DNA of 22,983 nt, taken from the NCBI GenBank assembly GCA_003427395.1, contig BFEA01000111.1, forward strand, positions 2,757,079 to 2,780,061. The letters are read 5' to 3'. The notes beneath the pieces are model-generated. The model was not told the origin of the DNA, ran no database searches, and worked only from the letters and a program-made list of their open reading frames with translations. The position numbers and the translations under genes were made by a program. Source of the DNA: Chara braunii (lineage: Eukaryota > Streptophyta > Charophyceae > Charales > Characeae). Shown one piece after another: positions 8,592 to 18,860 of the stretch (the first letter of the stretch is position 1; each line of letters begins with the position of its first letter).

Positions 8592-8910
8592 CTGTGTAGC
8601 ACACCGAACATGTTGAAAGCTTTTCCGAACGTTCGAACACGTTCAGGTGTTCGCCCGAATGCCACCCGAACGTGTTCAGCCAAACATATTAAAAAAAAAA
8701 ATGTTTTTGGTTTTTTATTTTTAACTCGAGTTTGGGTACGAATTTGAGCATACATCCAAGGCAAAAGTTGTTTGTACTATTATTTTACATCACATATACT
8801 TTTTTTCATATTTTTTGGAGAACACTTTTTTTTTTTATAAATATTTTATGTTCGCGTTCGGAGAGTTTCAGCGCTCGTTCGCGTTTGGTCCCGAACACGA
8901 TGCTACACAG
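8592..8910. mobile_element. hAT-like MITE inserted in gag
   Basis: The element has 10-bp perfect terminal inverted repeats (CTGTGTAGCA at 8592-8601, TGCTACACAG at 8901-8910). It is flanked by an 8-bp target duplication matching at 7 of 8 positions (GTGTTTAC 8584-8591, GTGGTTAC 8911-8918). The interior is AT-rich in the middle and packed near both ends with CCGAAC/GTTCGG-type subterminal motifs, a common hAT feature. No transposase is encoded. The gag frame is continuous across the site when element and one duplication are ignored, which fixes the boundaries. Insertion plus duplication is 327 bp, a multiple of three. Confidence 0.75.
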
Positions 8911-9528
8911 GTGGTTACCCCTAATCAAGGAATATACGCAACAGCCCTGCGAGCCTCTAGCTAGGTACGCGGAGCGCTTCACCTACGCAGCTGAACGCTC
9001 TGGGTGGATGAGAAAATGGTGCAAACCGATTTTGTCCGGGGATTATTTGGATCTGGATTGAGGAAAAAGATCCATAAGAAATGCAACCCGATTGAACATA
9101 CCTTGACTGAGCTCATTCAGTATGGTACGAAGTATGAAAAAAAAACCTATGATGTAGGTTTGGATTCAGAGTCCAACGAAGATGACCCATCAGGTGTCCG
9201 ACCCGATACTTATTCCACTACGACTCGAATGTTCGAAGACCGCTTCCGAGTCGGATTAGGACCGACCAAGAAGAATCAGGACCGAAGAGCCCCATCTTCT
9301 TCCTCGGCCTCCCAGTGCCCCATTCAAACGCAAGGGGGACGGGACATAAACGAAGCCTCGATGAAAGAGATAGCCGCACAACTTGTGACGGTTGTGGCAC
9401 CTTTAACCGAGTTTGTTCAAAGCTTGCAGAGGCAAAGGGTGGTAGTGGCACAAAGACAACTAGTGGCCGAGGCCGCAGAGGTGGCGCTGCCTCGGCTTGC
9501 TGTGGTCGGAGTTTCTTAGACCATGTGA

Positions 9529-9570
9529 TGTTATAATTGCAATAAGCCCGGACACTTAGCCAAGGACTGT
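9529..9570 (+). other. CCHC zinc knuckle of gag
   Basis: CYNCNKPGHLAKDC matches the retroviral-type C-x2-C-x4-H-x4-C motif exactly and is the RNA-binding nucleocapsid element. It is intact even though stops lie just upstream in the same frame. Confidence 0.95.
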
Positions 9571-9945
9571 TCGCGACCCCGGACTCAGGTAGGGATTGCT
9601 AACCCGTCCCAGATTCCGCTAGCAGCTCCAACAGCTGCAGGACAAGGGCGGGTGGCGGCAGTTATGGATGCGGGGACCCCATATATGGCGGCCCCGACGA
9701 CTGTCGAAATTGGGATCGATGAATATCTGGCGGTCGCGATGCTCGAACCCGAAACCATTGGCGTAATCCGCCATACCCCGCTGGTTACCGGAGAAAGCGA
9801 TTTGGGATCGTGGAGACCCGGATTTGAAGACGTCACGATATCGGGTCCCGAGTACAAGGACGGCCAAATCAATGTACTAGATGCCCTAAAGGCTCTGGAT
9901 CTGAGGATACCAGTACCTATTCCCTACCTACTGACCATTTCGTAG

Positions 9946-10580
9946 GCTGCCAACGAGAAACTGATTGAAAGATGCTTAAAGAACCGGTCCTGATTCGAGG
10001 AGGGTCGAAGGGGTAAAAAGTTGGCGATCAACGACCCATTGGTGGTGGTCGAGGCTCAACCCTCAACTTCGAAAACCCACGAGGCCAACGGGGTCGGCAT
10101 GATCAACGTCGTAGATCCACTGCCTGAGAAACGCGAGGTGTTTCTTCGGGCTTACCCGATTACCTGTAAGAGTGTCGAGTGTGACTGCGAGGTCTCGGGA
10201 AGCCCCTCGGCCGCCATCCTCGATTTTGGATCGTCGGCCGTATCTCTTGGAGTTTGACGAAGCGTTTGGGTCGGGAGAAACAGGTTCAGCCCCTCTGACC
10301 CGACGAGCTGTATGTATCCGCCAAAGAGAACAACATTCATTGTAAAGGACGGATTATGGATGTTCATATAAGAGTCGGGCGTGTGCATTGCCTGTGTGAT
10401 GCGATTGTATTGGATATGCAAGCGTATGATGTGTTCCTCGGAATCCCGTGGTAGGCAGCAGTAGGGGCGCGAATGCATTTTGACAGTACTAAGAAGCCCC
10501 AAACGATACCCATGACGGTGGTCGTGTGTGTACACGCACAACCAGCCCCTCAAATTTCCGTCGAGGTTCACAGAGTTAAC
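9946..10580 (+). pseudogene. Retropepsin-like aspartic protease remnant
   Basis: The protease cuts the Gag-Pol polyprotein. The frame of gag continues past the stop at 9943 and a TGA near 9990 to AAILDFGSSAV (about 10213-10245), at the place of the catalytic D-S/T-G loop. The second residue is Phe instead of Ser or Thr, so the active site is damaged. A frame change follows. In the new frame the sequence reaches CDAIVLD...YDVFLGIPW (10395-10451), the usual C-terminal ILG flap-side motif of retropepsins, followed directly by a TAG. Identity is based on these two motifs and the position between gag and RT. Confidence 0.75.
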
Positions 10581-10592
10581 ATGGTTTGATGG

Positions 10593-11970
10593 GTGTCAAT
10601 GAGCGAAAAAAGACCCGCGATGGAAACCGAGGATTCAGACGAACCCAACCGATATTCCATACGAATTCAAGATCGGTTCTGCGAACCTCGGCGGCACGTG
10701 TCAACGGGGGTTATCCAAAGCGAGTCTAGTTGGTCTCGGATGTTCTCCTCTACCGTGAGAGGGGAACCTTTGTTGAGGGTGTCACGGATAATCGACCTCT
10801 TGGAACCCCCCACGTCCCTGTATCTCAGAACGGACCCCCTCCTGGAGAGATTTGCCAAGCTTAGGGGGCTATGCAATTTGCCTTCTAGGCCCCCGCGACC
10901 CCTACTTATCGACGCCAAGGCGGCACTACTTCTGGAAGAAGGGGTAGCGTTTCAACCCAGGACCTTTGAAAACGCATGGGGCCCAAGGGAACTCCTACAG
11001 GCATTTTCGGTAACACCCTCGGTCGAAGCCAAACTCGGGGACGAAAGTAAAATGACAAATGAATCGATAAGCCCGGCGGACATTCAACTCATAGTCACCG
11101 TGCTCTTGGTAAAAATCGACAACTCCCTGTTTTGAGCCTCCCTAGAGGATATCGCCCGGGTCCCAACTGTCACATCAACGGTCTCCCTTCCTAGTGGGAG
11201 CATCAATATTCAGATACCTGCCCATGTACCTAGCGGATATAGACGCCTCCTTCGTGCAGTAATACGGGCTTACCCCGAGGCGGTCAATATCCAAGATCAC
11301 GGTATAGGACTGACGCACTTGATAAGGCACGCGATTGATACCGAGGACCACGCCCTAATACACTGCCGACCGTACCGCTACTCATTAAAGGAATGACAAC
11401 TAGCCTTGGAGAGGGTAGGGGAGTTCGAGCGTCTAGGATGGGTAGAACCCTCCCTAGGTCCCTGGTCGTTCCCTGTGGTCCTCGTGCCGAAACGAAACGG
11501 GACAGTCGGTATTTGCATTAACTATCGAAAATTAAATGTAATTACCACCAAGGACGTTTATCCGCTCCCTCGTATCGATGATTTTTTGGATGACATTGGT
11601 TCTGCACGAGTCTTCTCGAAATTCGATATTCGACACGGACTTCACCATGTTGCAGTCCGACAGGAAGACAGACCCAAAACGACCTTTGTCTTATTCGAAG
11701 GCACGTGGCAGTGGATTGGATGTCCTATGAGAATATGCAACGCACCCGCGACATTCCAACGAGCCATGAATATGGCTTTCGCAGAATTTGTTAACAAAAC
11801 CCGCCTGACCCAACCCCTGGTAATTTTTTGTATGATTGTGTATATGGACGATATTTTGTTTTTTTCCAAAGCACACGAGTACCATGTGGAACATGTCGAG
11901 TGGGTCTTGCGTGCATTGCAAGACGTGGGGTTCAAAGTGACCTTGGAGAACAATGGTTTTTTTTTCTTTC
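10593..11970 (+). pseudogene. pol: Reverse transcriptase remnant (pol)
   Basis: RT copies element RNA into DNA inside the particle. A 180-codon linker ORF (10593-11135) leads, with stops at 11133 and about 11394, into a clear RT core. Recognisable blocks are PYRYS (about 11370), WSFPVVLVPKRNGT (about 11463-11504), NYRKLN...YPLPRIDDFLDDI, FSKFDIRHGLHHV, NAPATFQRAMN and the active site VYMDDILFFSK (about 11838-11870). The YMDD box is unbroken. Most Ty3/gypsy elements have YVDD or YLDD here. The frame is lost at the T-run 11958-11967 and continues one frame over. Confidence 0.92.
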
Positions 11971-12757
11971 GGAAATGTCCTTCTTGGAGTACATCGTCAC
12001 AGTGGATGGCTTGAAACCGGATCCAAGGAAGGTGGCCGCTGTACAAGAGGCATCGGTGTCGGTCACGCTCACTCAAGTTCAAGCTTTCCTCGGCCTAGCT
12101 TCGTAATATCGACGATACATCCAGGGGTTTGCCTGCATCGCCAAACCTCTGACCAATTTGCTGCTGAAGGAAGAACAGTTGATCTGTACGCTGGAGTGCG
12201 AGGCGGCTTTTCGGGCGCTAAAAAAGGCCTTGACCACTACGCCGATCCTGGCACGACCAGATCCGACAAAATCGTTCGCTATGCACACCGATTGGCAGCC
12301 GCAGGCAATATCGGCGGTGCTGACTCGGCATTGAGCAGACGGCAAGGAGCACGTCATCGAGTACAGATCAAAGACACTGTGCCAGGCGCAGTCAAATTAC
12401 GAAGCGTGCAAGGGCGAGTGTTTGGCGGTGGTGTGGGGAATCCAACATTTTCGACCGTACCTCCACAACCAGAAGTTCGTTCTCGTGACGGATCATCAGC
12501 CGTTGTTGTCCTTGCGAAACAACACAGATTATACGGGAACCTTGGGAAGGTGGGTAGTGAGGCCGCAAGACTACGATTTCGACATCCGCCACTGCGCGAC
12601 CAAACAACACGGAAACACGAACGGACTGACCCTCCTCCAGCCACCGAAGAAGTGCCTACCGAACGAACGGCTCATTTCGTGGAAGAAAGCTTCGCCTTCG
12701 ACGGAGCCTCGCTATGGGGAAGTACACGTCATTCGCAAGGGAAGCACTAAGGCGTGA
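11968..12757 (+). pseudogene. RT thumb/connection and RNase H remnant
   Basis: After the T-run frameshift the pol frame gives FLEYIVTVDGLKPDP (the usual FLGH-type block) and a connection domain, broken by a TAA at 12104. RNase H follows, with FAMHTDWQPQAISAVL (the usual TDAS...GAVL block, altered), a TGA at about 12332, YEACKGECLAVVWGIQHFRPYL, FVLVTDHQPLL and RWVVRPQDYDFDIRH. The terminal N-x-x-A-D-ALSR box is replaced by NTNGLTLL, so the last catalytic Asp is missing. The domain order is canonical and enzyme function is lost. Confidence 0.85.
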
Positions 12758-12860
12758 GATGACGATCCCCCTTGAAGCAACGACTACCCTTTCATCTTCC
12801 CCCGGCTCTTCGACCCACTGATCTACCCCTCACTCTCCCTCTAGCCTATCTTTGCATTCC
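12758..12860 (+). other. Linker between RNase H and the zinc-finger segment
   Basis: A short stretch after the RNase H stop. The finger frame is open leftward to a TGA at about 12819. No domain is seen. Confidence 0.3.
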
Positions 12861-13022
12861 TGTTTTTTTTGCACCTTGCCTATGATACCGGACCGGGGAG
12901 ACTCACACCCTGGAGGACCTAGTTTTATCTCGTGGGTACGATGCAACCAATGTTGCGTGACGTGGTCCTGAGGGTGTTGCATTAGGTACCGGAACGAGAA
13001 GAAGTGGGACTGCCCCAACTGT
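12861..13022 (+). pseudogene. PHD-like zinc finger between RNase H and integrase
   Basis: In the integrase frame the cysteines occur as CFFC (12861-12872), then WVRCNQCC (12933-12956), TW, a TGA stop at 12969, GCC (12972-12980) and KKWDCPNC (to 13022). This follows the PHD order C-x2-C ... W-x-x-C-x2-C ... W ... H-x2-C ... W-x-C-P-x-C. The in-frame stop falls where the zinc-binding His would be. The first gap (27 residues) is longer, and the spacing before the stop is one residue longer, than usual. PHD fingers read histone H3 tails, so a targeting role in the live element is possible but inferred. The 8-T run inside the first CxxC leaves some frame doubt. Confidence 0.45.
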
Positions 13023-14530
13023 CGAACAGACCAAGTACCCACGGAGAAACGGTATCTAGAGGCTAGGACAGAGGACAAATTTTTGCCAAGCGTCCGTAGG
13101 GTAGAGGGTTGGACGGATCTCCTCCTGTTGAGGAGGCTCAAAGGAGGCCTGTTGACGGAGGTTACCAAGGCGGAACGTTGGCGAGTCACGAAACGGGCTC
13201 ATGATCATCGATGGTAGGAGTCGACCTTGCAAAAACGAAAAGACAATGATGATAGTGGGTCTAGCTGGCTGGCGGTTCCACACCCTCTCGCTAGGTTCGA
13301 TTGGACACGAGCTGCCCACGAAAAGGATGCGGTCCATTTCGCGGTCAACTTCACGGAAAAAGCTATAGAGAAAAACGAATGGTATTGGTCGGGCATTCGG
13401 GAGAATGTCACATACATCGTCCAGAATGGCCCGGCCTGTGCGGCCGATAAGGCGCCGGTACAGATGCCCCGAACGATGGTATCGACTAGGGTAGAACGCC
13501 CTTTCCAACGAGTTAGCATCAATGCGACGGATATCAACGTGCCGAGAGGTCCTGTCGATCAGGGTGAGCTCAATGTCCTTCTAGTGGCCGTCGATCATTT
13601 CTCCAAGTAGATCGAGGTCTATCCCATGACTAGTCGAACTCGCAAGAAGTGGCCTGGAATATTAATCGTTTTTTATGCATGCACTTGAACGTAGAAGAGG
13701 TACACATGCATAACGACTCGGAATTCCAAGGGGAGGTAGAGCGACATCTCGTAAGGGCCGACGTTAGGATTTCGTACTCACCAGGGCACTGGCCACAGGC
13801 CAACGGGCTCGTAGAGAACTCAAATCGAATGATTAAGACTGCCCTTAGACGGAACATCACTGCAGGAGATACCAGGCCCTGGCCTTTCACAGTCGACCAC
13901 ATCTTGGTTGTCTATCGGGCTACCCCCCACGGCAGTACAGGGGTGTCCCCATTTCAACTGAGAACCAATAGTGTCCCCCATGTGCAACTGTCATCTCTAG
14001 TGGGTACGGAAGATAGAGCAACTCGGGCTCAACATCGAGAAAAGGCTCAGCATTACATGGATCTGATGGCTAGGACCTACCCCGCATTAGCCCGAAAGCG
14101 ACAGAGAGTCGTGGATCTGACGCACCAGCGGCAGATTAGAGACTACGAGAACCGACATGCATCCGCGGGTCCCCTACCCCGCTATAAGATCGGGGATCTA
14201 GTGCAGGTACGGAAATCCGCGGGCTCCTCCAAGATCCATCTTCGCTATACTGACATTTACGAGGTGACGGAAATTGGCGCACAAGGCCAGTACTCCGTGG
14301 AGCTGATCCTCCGACACAACACACAGGCCAGATCGCTGACTCGCCACGCAGCTGCCCTTCGCCTATTCCAGCCATCGCTGGATTGCGAGCGGGTTCCGGC
14401 CCCGTCCAGGCCTTCTCCCTCCGCTTCCTCGTCCTCCCCTGTTTCTTCTTCTTCCTCCTTCCAATCCGCTTCACCATTTGAGGTTGAGGACTCGATCGCA
14501 CAGGATGAGCCAGCACTAGCAGGGGAATGA
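13023..14530 (+). pseudogene. Integrase remnant with GPY/F-like tail
   Basis: Integrase joins the cDNA to the host chromosome in the nucleus. The N-terminal HHCC part is visible (AAHEKDAVHF, YWSGIRENV, then NGPACAADK, where the first Cys of the CPxC pair has become Gly), with a TAG at 13216. The core follows: LLVAVDHFSK then TAG at about 13608, a frameshift near 13640, the second catalytic Asp in MHNDSEF (about 13708), and the Glu in QANGLVENSNR (about 13800-13830), then PHGSTGVSPFQLRTN. The C-terminal region has YKIGDLVQVRK and RYTDIYEV...GQYSVEL, the GPY/F-like module. It ends in a Ser-rich tail with no chromodomain. The last 293 codons (13649-14530) are unbroken. Confidence 0.9.
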
Positions 14531-14586
14531 GCCAGTTGAATGCTTTCAAATGCCGATCGCGGATCACCTATTGCAACATCAATTCA

Positions 14587-16223
14587 ATGATGATCGGCAA
14601 CTACGATAAGGCGTCCAGCAGGCGAATGTGCTCGGGCCCAGCATCGCCGATCTTGCCACGTACTCGCTCCTGAGCGAACGAGTGACATACGCGGGAGTAT
14701 ACGTGGACGTTACGCAACTGCTTGGCCAGGAGACCACATAGGTATTCATCGAGTTCCGCGCGCTCCAGGTGGCAGCCAATTTTGTGCACAACATCGCCAC
14801 GTTCATCGACGATTTGATGCCCCTGGACGATCGACACTGAGAACTGGTGTGGAACTTTCTGCGAGATTACGCAGTGCAAGTGGCGAGATCAGTGGCGCGG
14901 GTGCAGGGAAGGGGGCATCGATTCACGACTTACCACACGTTGTTGCGAAGGGCACAGGGCGGCCCGCTGGCAACGGTGCCTTAGCTACCCGCGCTCCTCC
15001 ACCCCGTTGATCCTCTCAACATCCAAGCTATCCCCCCTCCCTCGTACTAAATGCCTCCCTTCTTTTCTTACACCTCCCTTCCTTATCAACTCATGGAGGG
15101 TCCCTACCCCATGTGCAACTTCTCTGCGTACCTGGTGGAGCTGGAAGACGTGGAGCCGCTGCCGCAAGCTGACGAGGACGCGTGGGAATTACATCGGGCG
15201 CTGTATCTATCAGTGGTGTTGGGCATATTCCGGTTTGCCGTGGCATACGACGATCACAATATCGCCGAGAATCTGCACGTGTACTATGCCATCTCGTGAC
15301 CCACGCTGGAGAAGGCACAGTGGCACTCTATCCGTTCGGGGAGATCGGAACAAGCAGGCCGGGACTGTTGGAGCTCATCCATATTGAGTTGCTGTCTATC
15401 GCGCAAGTGATCGCCAACGAAGAGGAAGATCTCCAACTTCGATTGCGAACAGCATCGGCTCCGCGGCGACCATAGCACGCAGTAGTTATACCGGACTATA
15501 TCGTGCGAGAGGGAGAAAAGGTGGTTAGCATCGTTGACAGGAAGCCGCTGCGGCCTCCCTCATCCTATCCCAAGCCAGCAGCCCCGAAGACTCTCAGGAA
15601 GACGTCCAAGAAGAGACATCGCCAGCCATCGTCGGAGGCACAAGGAAGCCGAGTGGGACCCGGAGAAGAGGTGGTCCAGCCCGTGCGGGTGAGGAAGCCA
15701 GATCCCGTTCCTGAGAGCAAGGCGACACCGATCGAGGGACCTCCGCCGGGAGAAGGAGCAGGGACAAGCAGATTTCGGATATGTCGGAGCCCTTCGGAGC
15801 CGACACCACCACTGCCGCTCCTTCTCGATCTCAATCTTAATGGAGTCGGACCGTCAACACCAGCAAGAGGAGGAGGAGTGGGAGGAGCACCATATCCCGC
15901 ACATAGACCCCCCATCCTCGCAGGACCTTTCCGCTTGCGCCATCCACCCCGACATGCCCCGGTAATTAACCTTAGTAGTTCCTCTAAGTCGGACGGTCCA
16001 CCCGACAAATGTCGAGTTCATGGTGGAGCCTGCAATAATAAGGCTCGAAGCGATCAAGCGGGCTCCGCGTCTTGATCCTGCATGGGAGCCATATCTGAAG
16101 CCCCCCTTTGAAGGATGTGTAGCGGTATCGACCGGTAGAAGATGTTTGTCGGCACACCAACCGAACCCTGTGTGTCGCCCCGCATCTGTCACCCGCAGGG
16201 GGGATCGATCGGGGCTCCTGTAA
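14587..16223 (+). pseudogene. Extra ORF downstream of pol, unknown function
   Basis: About 540 codons on the same strand, 56 bp after the integrase stop. Start ATG 14587, then a frame change near 14610. The next frame holds LGPSIADLATYSLLSE...VTQLLGQE...FIEFRALQVAANFVHNIATF and WNFLRDYAVQVARS (stops at 14739, 14838, 14982 and 15048). It continues through an 82-codon ORF (15051-15299) with FSAYLVELEDVEPLPQADED. A shift near 15300 leads to ELIHIELLSIAQVIANEEEDL and a Pro/Ser-rich basic linker (15503-16008). A last shift near 16010 gives a Cys-containing end (CVAVSTGRRCLSAHQPNPVC) stopping at 16221. No transmembrane span or furin-like site is seen, so it does not look like an envelope protein. 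The family is not recognised. The helical first part could be structural. Confidence 0.55.
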
Positions 16224-16225
16224 CC
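16195..16225 (+). other. Possible polypurine tract and 3' LTR start
   Basis: GCAGGGGGGATCGATCGGGG (16195-16214) resembles a polypurine tract. TGTAACC at 16219 would be a TG-type LTR start, and the stop codon of the upstream ORF falls inside it. The matching 5' LTR was not found, so this is a positional guess. Confidence 0.25.
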
Positions 16226-16846
16226 TGCTAGAAAAAGGTTAGCCTAAAATCACACAATAGGGACTGACAAAGACTGAGAGACCAACAACACGGTGCTCAA
16301 AGATCACTGTTTGGAAGGAACAAAAAGTGTATTTTCATTTAGTCCAGAATGATGGGTTCCGCTGCACTATTCCCAAGCCCAGAGATAAGTCTCGCGTCCA
16401 GGTCGGAGAAATAGGTCTTAGTCCCGACCAACCTCACAGACAATTTAGGGCGAATCCTCAGCCCGATGGGATGTCGTCGATAACGAGCACGTTGGTCCTA
16501 TGGAACAGTACTGAAACTCTTTGTGTCTGAGGCAGATTCGAGGGTCTACAGTGGCCACTGCTCACATTTTATTTTCACCATGAACATGTTATTCGTTAAA
16601 ACGATACATTATTGAGTGTCTTATTTTGAAACAAATTTATCAGACATGTTTGCGAATTGCTAGTACACACTGTTGTAACACCATTTATGCATATAGCGAG
16701 GACACGGTTTACATTTTTTGAACGGATGTATTCGAGTTTGATGGACACATAGGAATCACAGGAGCAGGAAAACATCCTCTTGAAGTGGTGCATAGAGGAA
16801 GGACACCACGTGGAGTTTATGAACGGACACATCCGAGGTTAAGGAA
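16224..16846. other. Possible LTR remnant or intergenic DNA
   Basis: AT-richer than the flanking coding relics, with no ORF of note and no repeat to the sequence before 8294. If 16219 is an LTR start, part of this stretch is LTR. Its 3' border is not visible. Confidence 0.25.
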
Positions 16847-17149
16847 TTATTCTGATGCATAAGGTGTATGACCAAAAGTCAGCTCTTGTTTATGACATCC
16901 CCAATCTACTACGTTTAAAGAGGGGCTCGACGGGAGGCTGTAAAATGTCGAGGATATTTCCAACATTTTCTTTGACTGTAGGAGATCGAACAGCGTGTTT
17001 GCGTATGCCCGGAAAGCAGTGTTGTCCTTGTGCAGTCGATTCACCTCAACCAATTTCTCCAACACCGCCTCGTAAGCTTGAACCTTGAAAGTATCAAGGT
17101 CCGAACGATTGTCGTAATCCCACCCGCCTTTAGTGTTCGTCATCGCCAC
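16847..17149 (-). pseudogene. C-terminal continuation of the minus-strand relic
   Basis: In another frame from the tail above, KGGWDYDNRSDLDTFKVQ, EAVLEKLVEVNRLHKDN and AYANTLFDLLQSKKMLE form an amphipathic, possibly coiled-coil stretch. It overlaps the end of the preceding block by 20 bp, as expected from a frameshift. It ends at a stop at 16847. Confidence 0.4.
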
Positions 17150-18080
17150 TGCTCAGGTCACCATCAAGAAGGAGTGGCTGGAAATGATCAGGGCGCCACA
17201 CGATATCATGAACCCATTTTTTTGTTAGGGAAAAGGTATGTTTGTCGTCCATGTGGAACGGCCTCGAAGGGTTCGACAAATGCGGATGGTTGGCAGGTAT
17301 TACTTGCCCGGGTGTAAGACGTTCGGGGTGCGGTGTGAGACGTAGTGACTCCCTTGACGAACTCTTTAGACGGTTCAACCCACCCCTCCTGACTGGTGTC
17401 GAGGCGGATAAGGGAGTCGGACCACCTAAGGTGGGTGTGGCGACCGGTATCCCAATCTGCGGTTTGCATACTGAGGGCGAGTCGGAAATGACTTGGGCGG
17501 CGAAGATGACTAAGTGCCCATCGAAATCGAAGACATCGTTGTCGACGCTCTCTTCTTGTTCTGTGTCGATATTGAAGTTATCGTCCTCCCCAAACGCCAG
17601 CTTGTACTTGTCTATAATGAACTCGGCAGTATCGTGCACATGTTCAAAGAAGAAGACGTATTCCAACCTCCTCATGAAATCCGCTGCATTGTCCCGACTC
17701 GCCTCGTGGTAGCCTTGGAGGATAGTAATGACAACTTCCTTTCGCATCAAGTAATCCTCATCCACTCTCCACCGGGGTAGTTTGCCAAAAAGAAATTAGT
17801 ACACTTGGCATCTTTTTTCCGGAGACAATTTGAAGAACATGTCCTTATTCGGGTCGTATTCGGTCTTGGTCGTGACAGTGTGGAACTCGCATTCGTAAGC
17901 CCCGGACTTGACCTCGTGAGCGACGTATTACAAGGTGAATTCAAGGTGTGCTGAGTCTTCCTCTACAGCGAAGACGTGCCTTCTGGTTTGAAGCAGATTC
18001 CACACGACTTGCGCATGCGGCTTGCCTAGGAACAACATGACATCTGCGACAACACAGAAGAAATGCAGCCGACTCCACAA
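17130..18080 (-). pseudogene. Methyltransferase-like segment, motif I-like half and acidic tail
   Basis: The frame continues past a stop at 18082 to ADVMLFLGKPHAQVVWNLL, then TRRHVFAVEEDSAHLEFTL (stops near 17929 and 17797). This looks like the SAM-binding motif I/II of beta-class methyltransferases (F-x-G-x-G-T ... GR-x-x-x-G-x-E-x-D), with GKPHA replacing GSGTT. A helical block (LMRKEVVITILQGYHEASRDNAADFMRRLEYVFF split into shorter pieces here), an acidic Asp/Glu patch and a Thr/Pro/Ser-rich tail follow, ending LSSGDDEH at 17130. Together with 18081-18860 it gives the motif IV then motif I order of that class. Confidence 0.3.
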
Positions 18081-18860
18081 CTAATTAGGGTTCTGCTCGT
18101 CGTCCTTATACACTCCCCCCCTCTGGTTGAGAATGCCAATGTCCACGAAATTCGAAGGCTTAAACTGCACCTCCACAACATCCAAGGGTGTCACTTTCTG
18201 CCTCCTTCGCAGAGCAGAGGCATCGTCTTCGGCAACAGGTCCTTCATAGACAGGGTGAGTTATTTGTCGTGGATCCTTGCTTTTAAAGAGGATGTGCATG
18301 ACATCTGGCTCCTCCCACAAGTTGTTACCCAACTGATGGGTCTTCTTCAATTGCGCTTTTCGCACCCACTTCCCCGTGTAGCTGCGGGTGGGCCCAAGCG
18401 CAGACAAAAAAGTCATGAAGGAAAGGTTCACAGGCACGGGACGAAAACCAGTGTCCAGTAGCCCGGACACAAGAGGGTCAGGAATTCCCTTAGAGATGCG
18501 AATGTTGCCACATCCCATCGCGCCCGATCCACAGGGCCGCACAAGTCGAGGACGCAAGTGTGAGAGTGTAGTTGATGCGCCAGTTTCTTCATTTCGTCCT
18601 TACAGTCAAAGGCAGCTAACAGATCGAAGGCAAACGGGGCTAGCGACGTGACGACATTTGTCTTCCTCCACATAATATTCATGTAGTCACCAACGGCTTG
18701 AGGACCTTGTTTACTTCGCACGCGCTCTCCAGTGAGCACTGAAAGAACCACACGTTTCTACTCCACTGGGAACTGTTCGTGGTTTACGAGCTCCAGGGTC
18801 TTTTTCAAGCCGCTGTCATGGGGGCACCCAAGATACTGAGGACACTTGTTGACGTAGGAG
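18081..18860 (-). pseudogene. Methyltransferase-like segment, motif IV-like half
   Basis: Reading after copy 1: SYVNKCPQYLG, a stop near 18758, then GPQAVGDYMNIMWRK and CVLDLCGPVDRARWDV...LREFLTLLCPGYWTLVF. The LDLCGP...W.V...L...L.PGY.TLVF pattern resembles the motif IV region of beta-class N4/N6 DNA methyltransferases (D/N/S-P-P-Y/W, then a Gly-ending strand), but the catalytic tetrad itself is not present, so activity is not expected. A frame change near 18440 leads to KWVRKAQLKKTHQLGNNLWEEPDVMHILF and then LDVVEVQFKPSNFVDIGI. The assignment is tentative. Confidence 0.3.

Larger units (their letters stand above)
8294..9945 (+). pseudogene. gag: gag polyprotein remnant (capsid, nucleocapsid)
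   Basis: Gag packages element RNA into virus-like particles in the cytoplasm. From ATG 8294 the frame runs with stops at 8414, 8459 and 8507 into a capsid-like region, is interrupted by the MITE at 8592-8910, and resumes in the same frame with the typical EPLARYAERF (about 8956-8985). At about 9004 it shifts by one base into a second frame that carries KMVQTDFVRGL and runs to 9945. That frame has stops at 9517 and 9526, just before a perfect zinc knuckle. A Gly/Arg-rich linker is visible in another frame at about 9440-9510, suggesting a compensated frameshift. Recognition rests on the retroviral-type capsid motif and the knuckle. Confidence 0.8.
8294..16223 (+). mobile_element. Degenerate Ty3/gypsy-type LTR retrotransposon, internal region
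   Basis: Order on the plus strand: gag with a CCHC knuckle, aspartic protease, reverse transcriptase, RNase H, PHD-like finger, integrase, extra ORF. RT before integrase defines Ty3/gypsy. Many stops, at least five frame changes and an inserted MITE show that this copy is inactive. It has no chromodomain: the integrase tail is a GPY/F-like module followed by a Ser-rich stretch. LTRs could not be paired by eye, so the true outer limits are unknown. Confidence 0.9.

Noticed and set aside
14136-14567. 143-codon minus-strand ORF opposite the integrase tail
   Set aside because: Shadow of the plus-strand integrase frame, Lys/Arg-rich only because of the Ser-coding strand opposite.
15565-16008. 147-codon Gly-rich minus-strand ORF
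   Set aside because: Opposite of the Pro-rich linker in the extra retrotransposon ORF; no independent support.
14587-16223. Viral-type envelope gene
   Set aside because: Position fits but no signal peptide, membrane span or cleavage site is visible.
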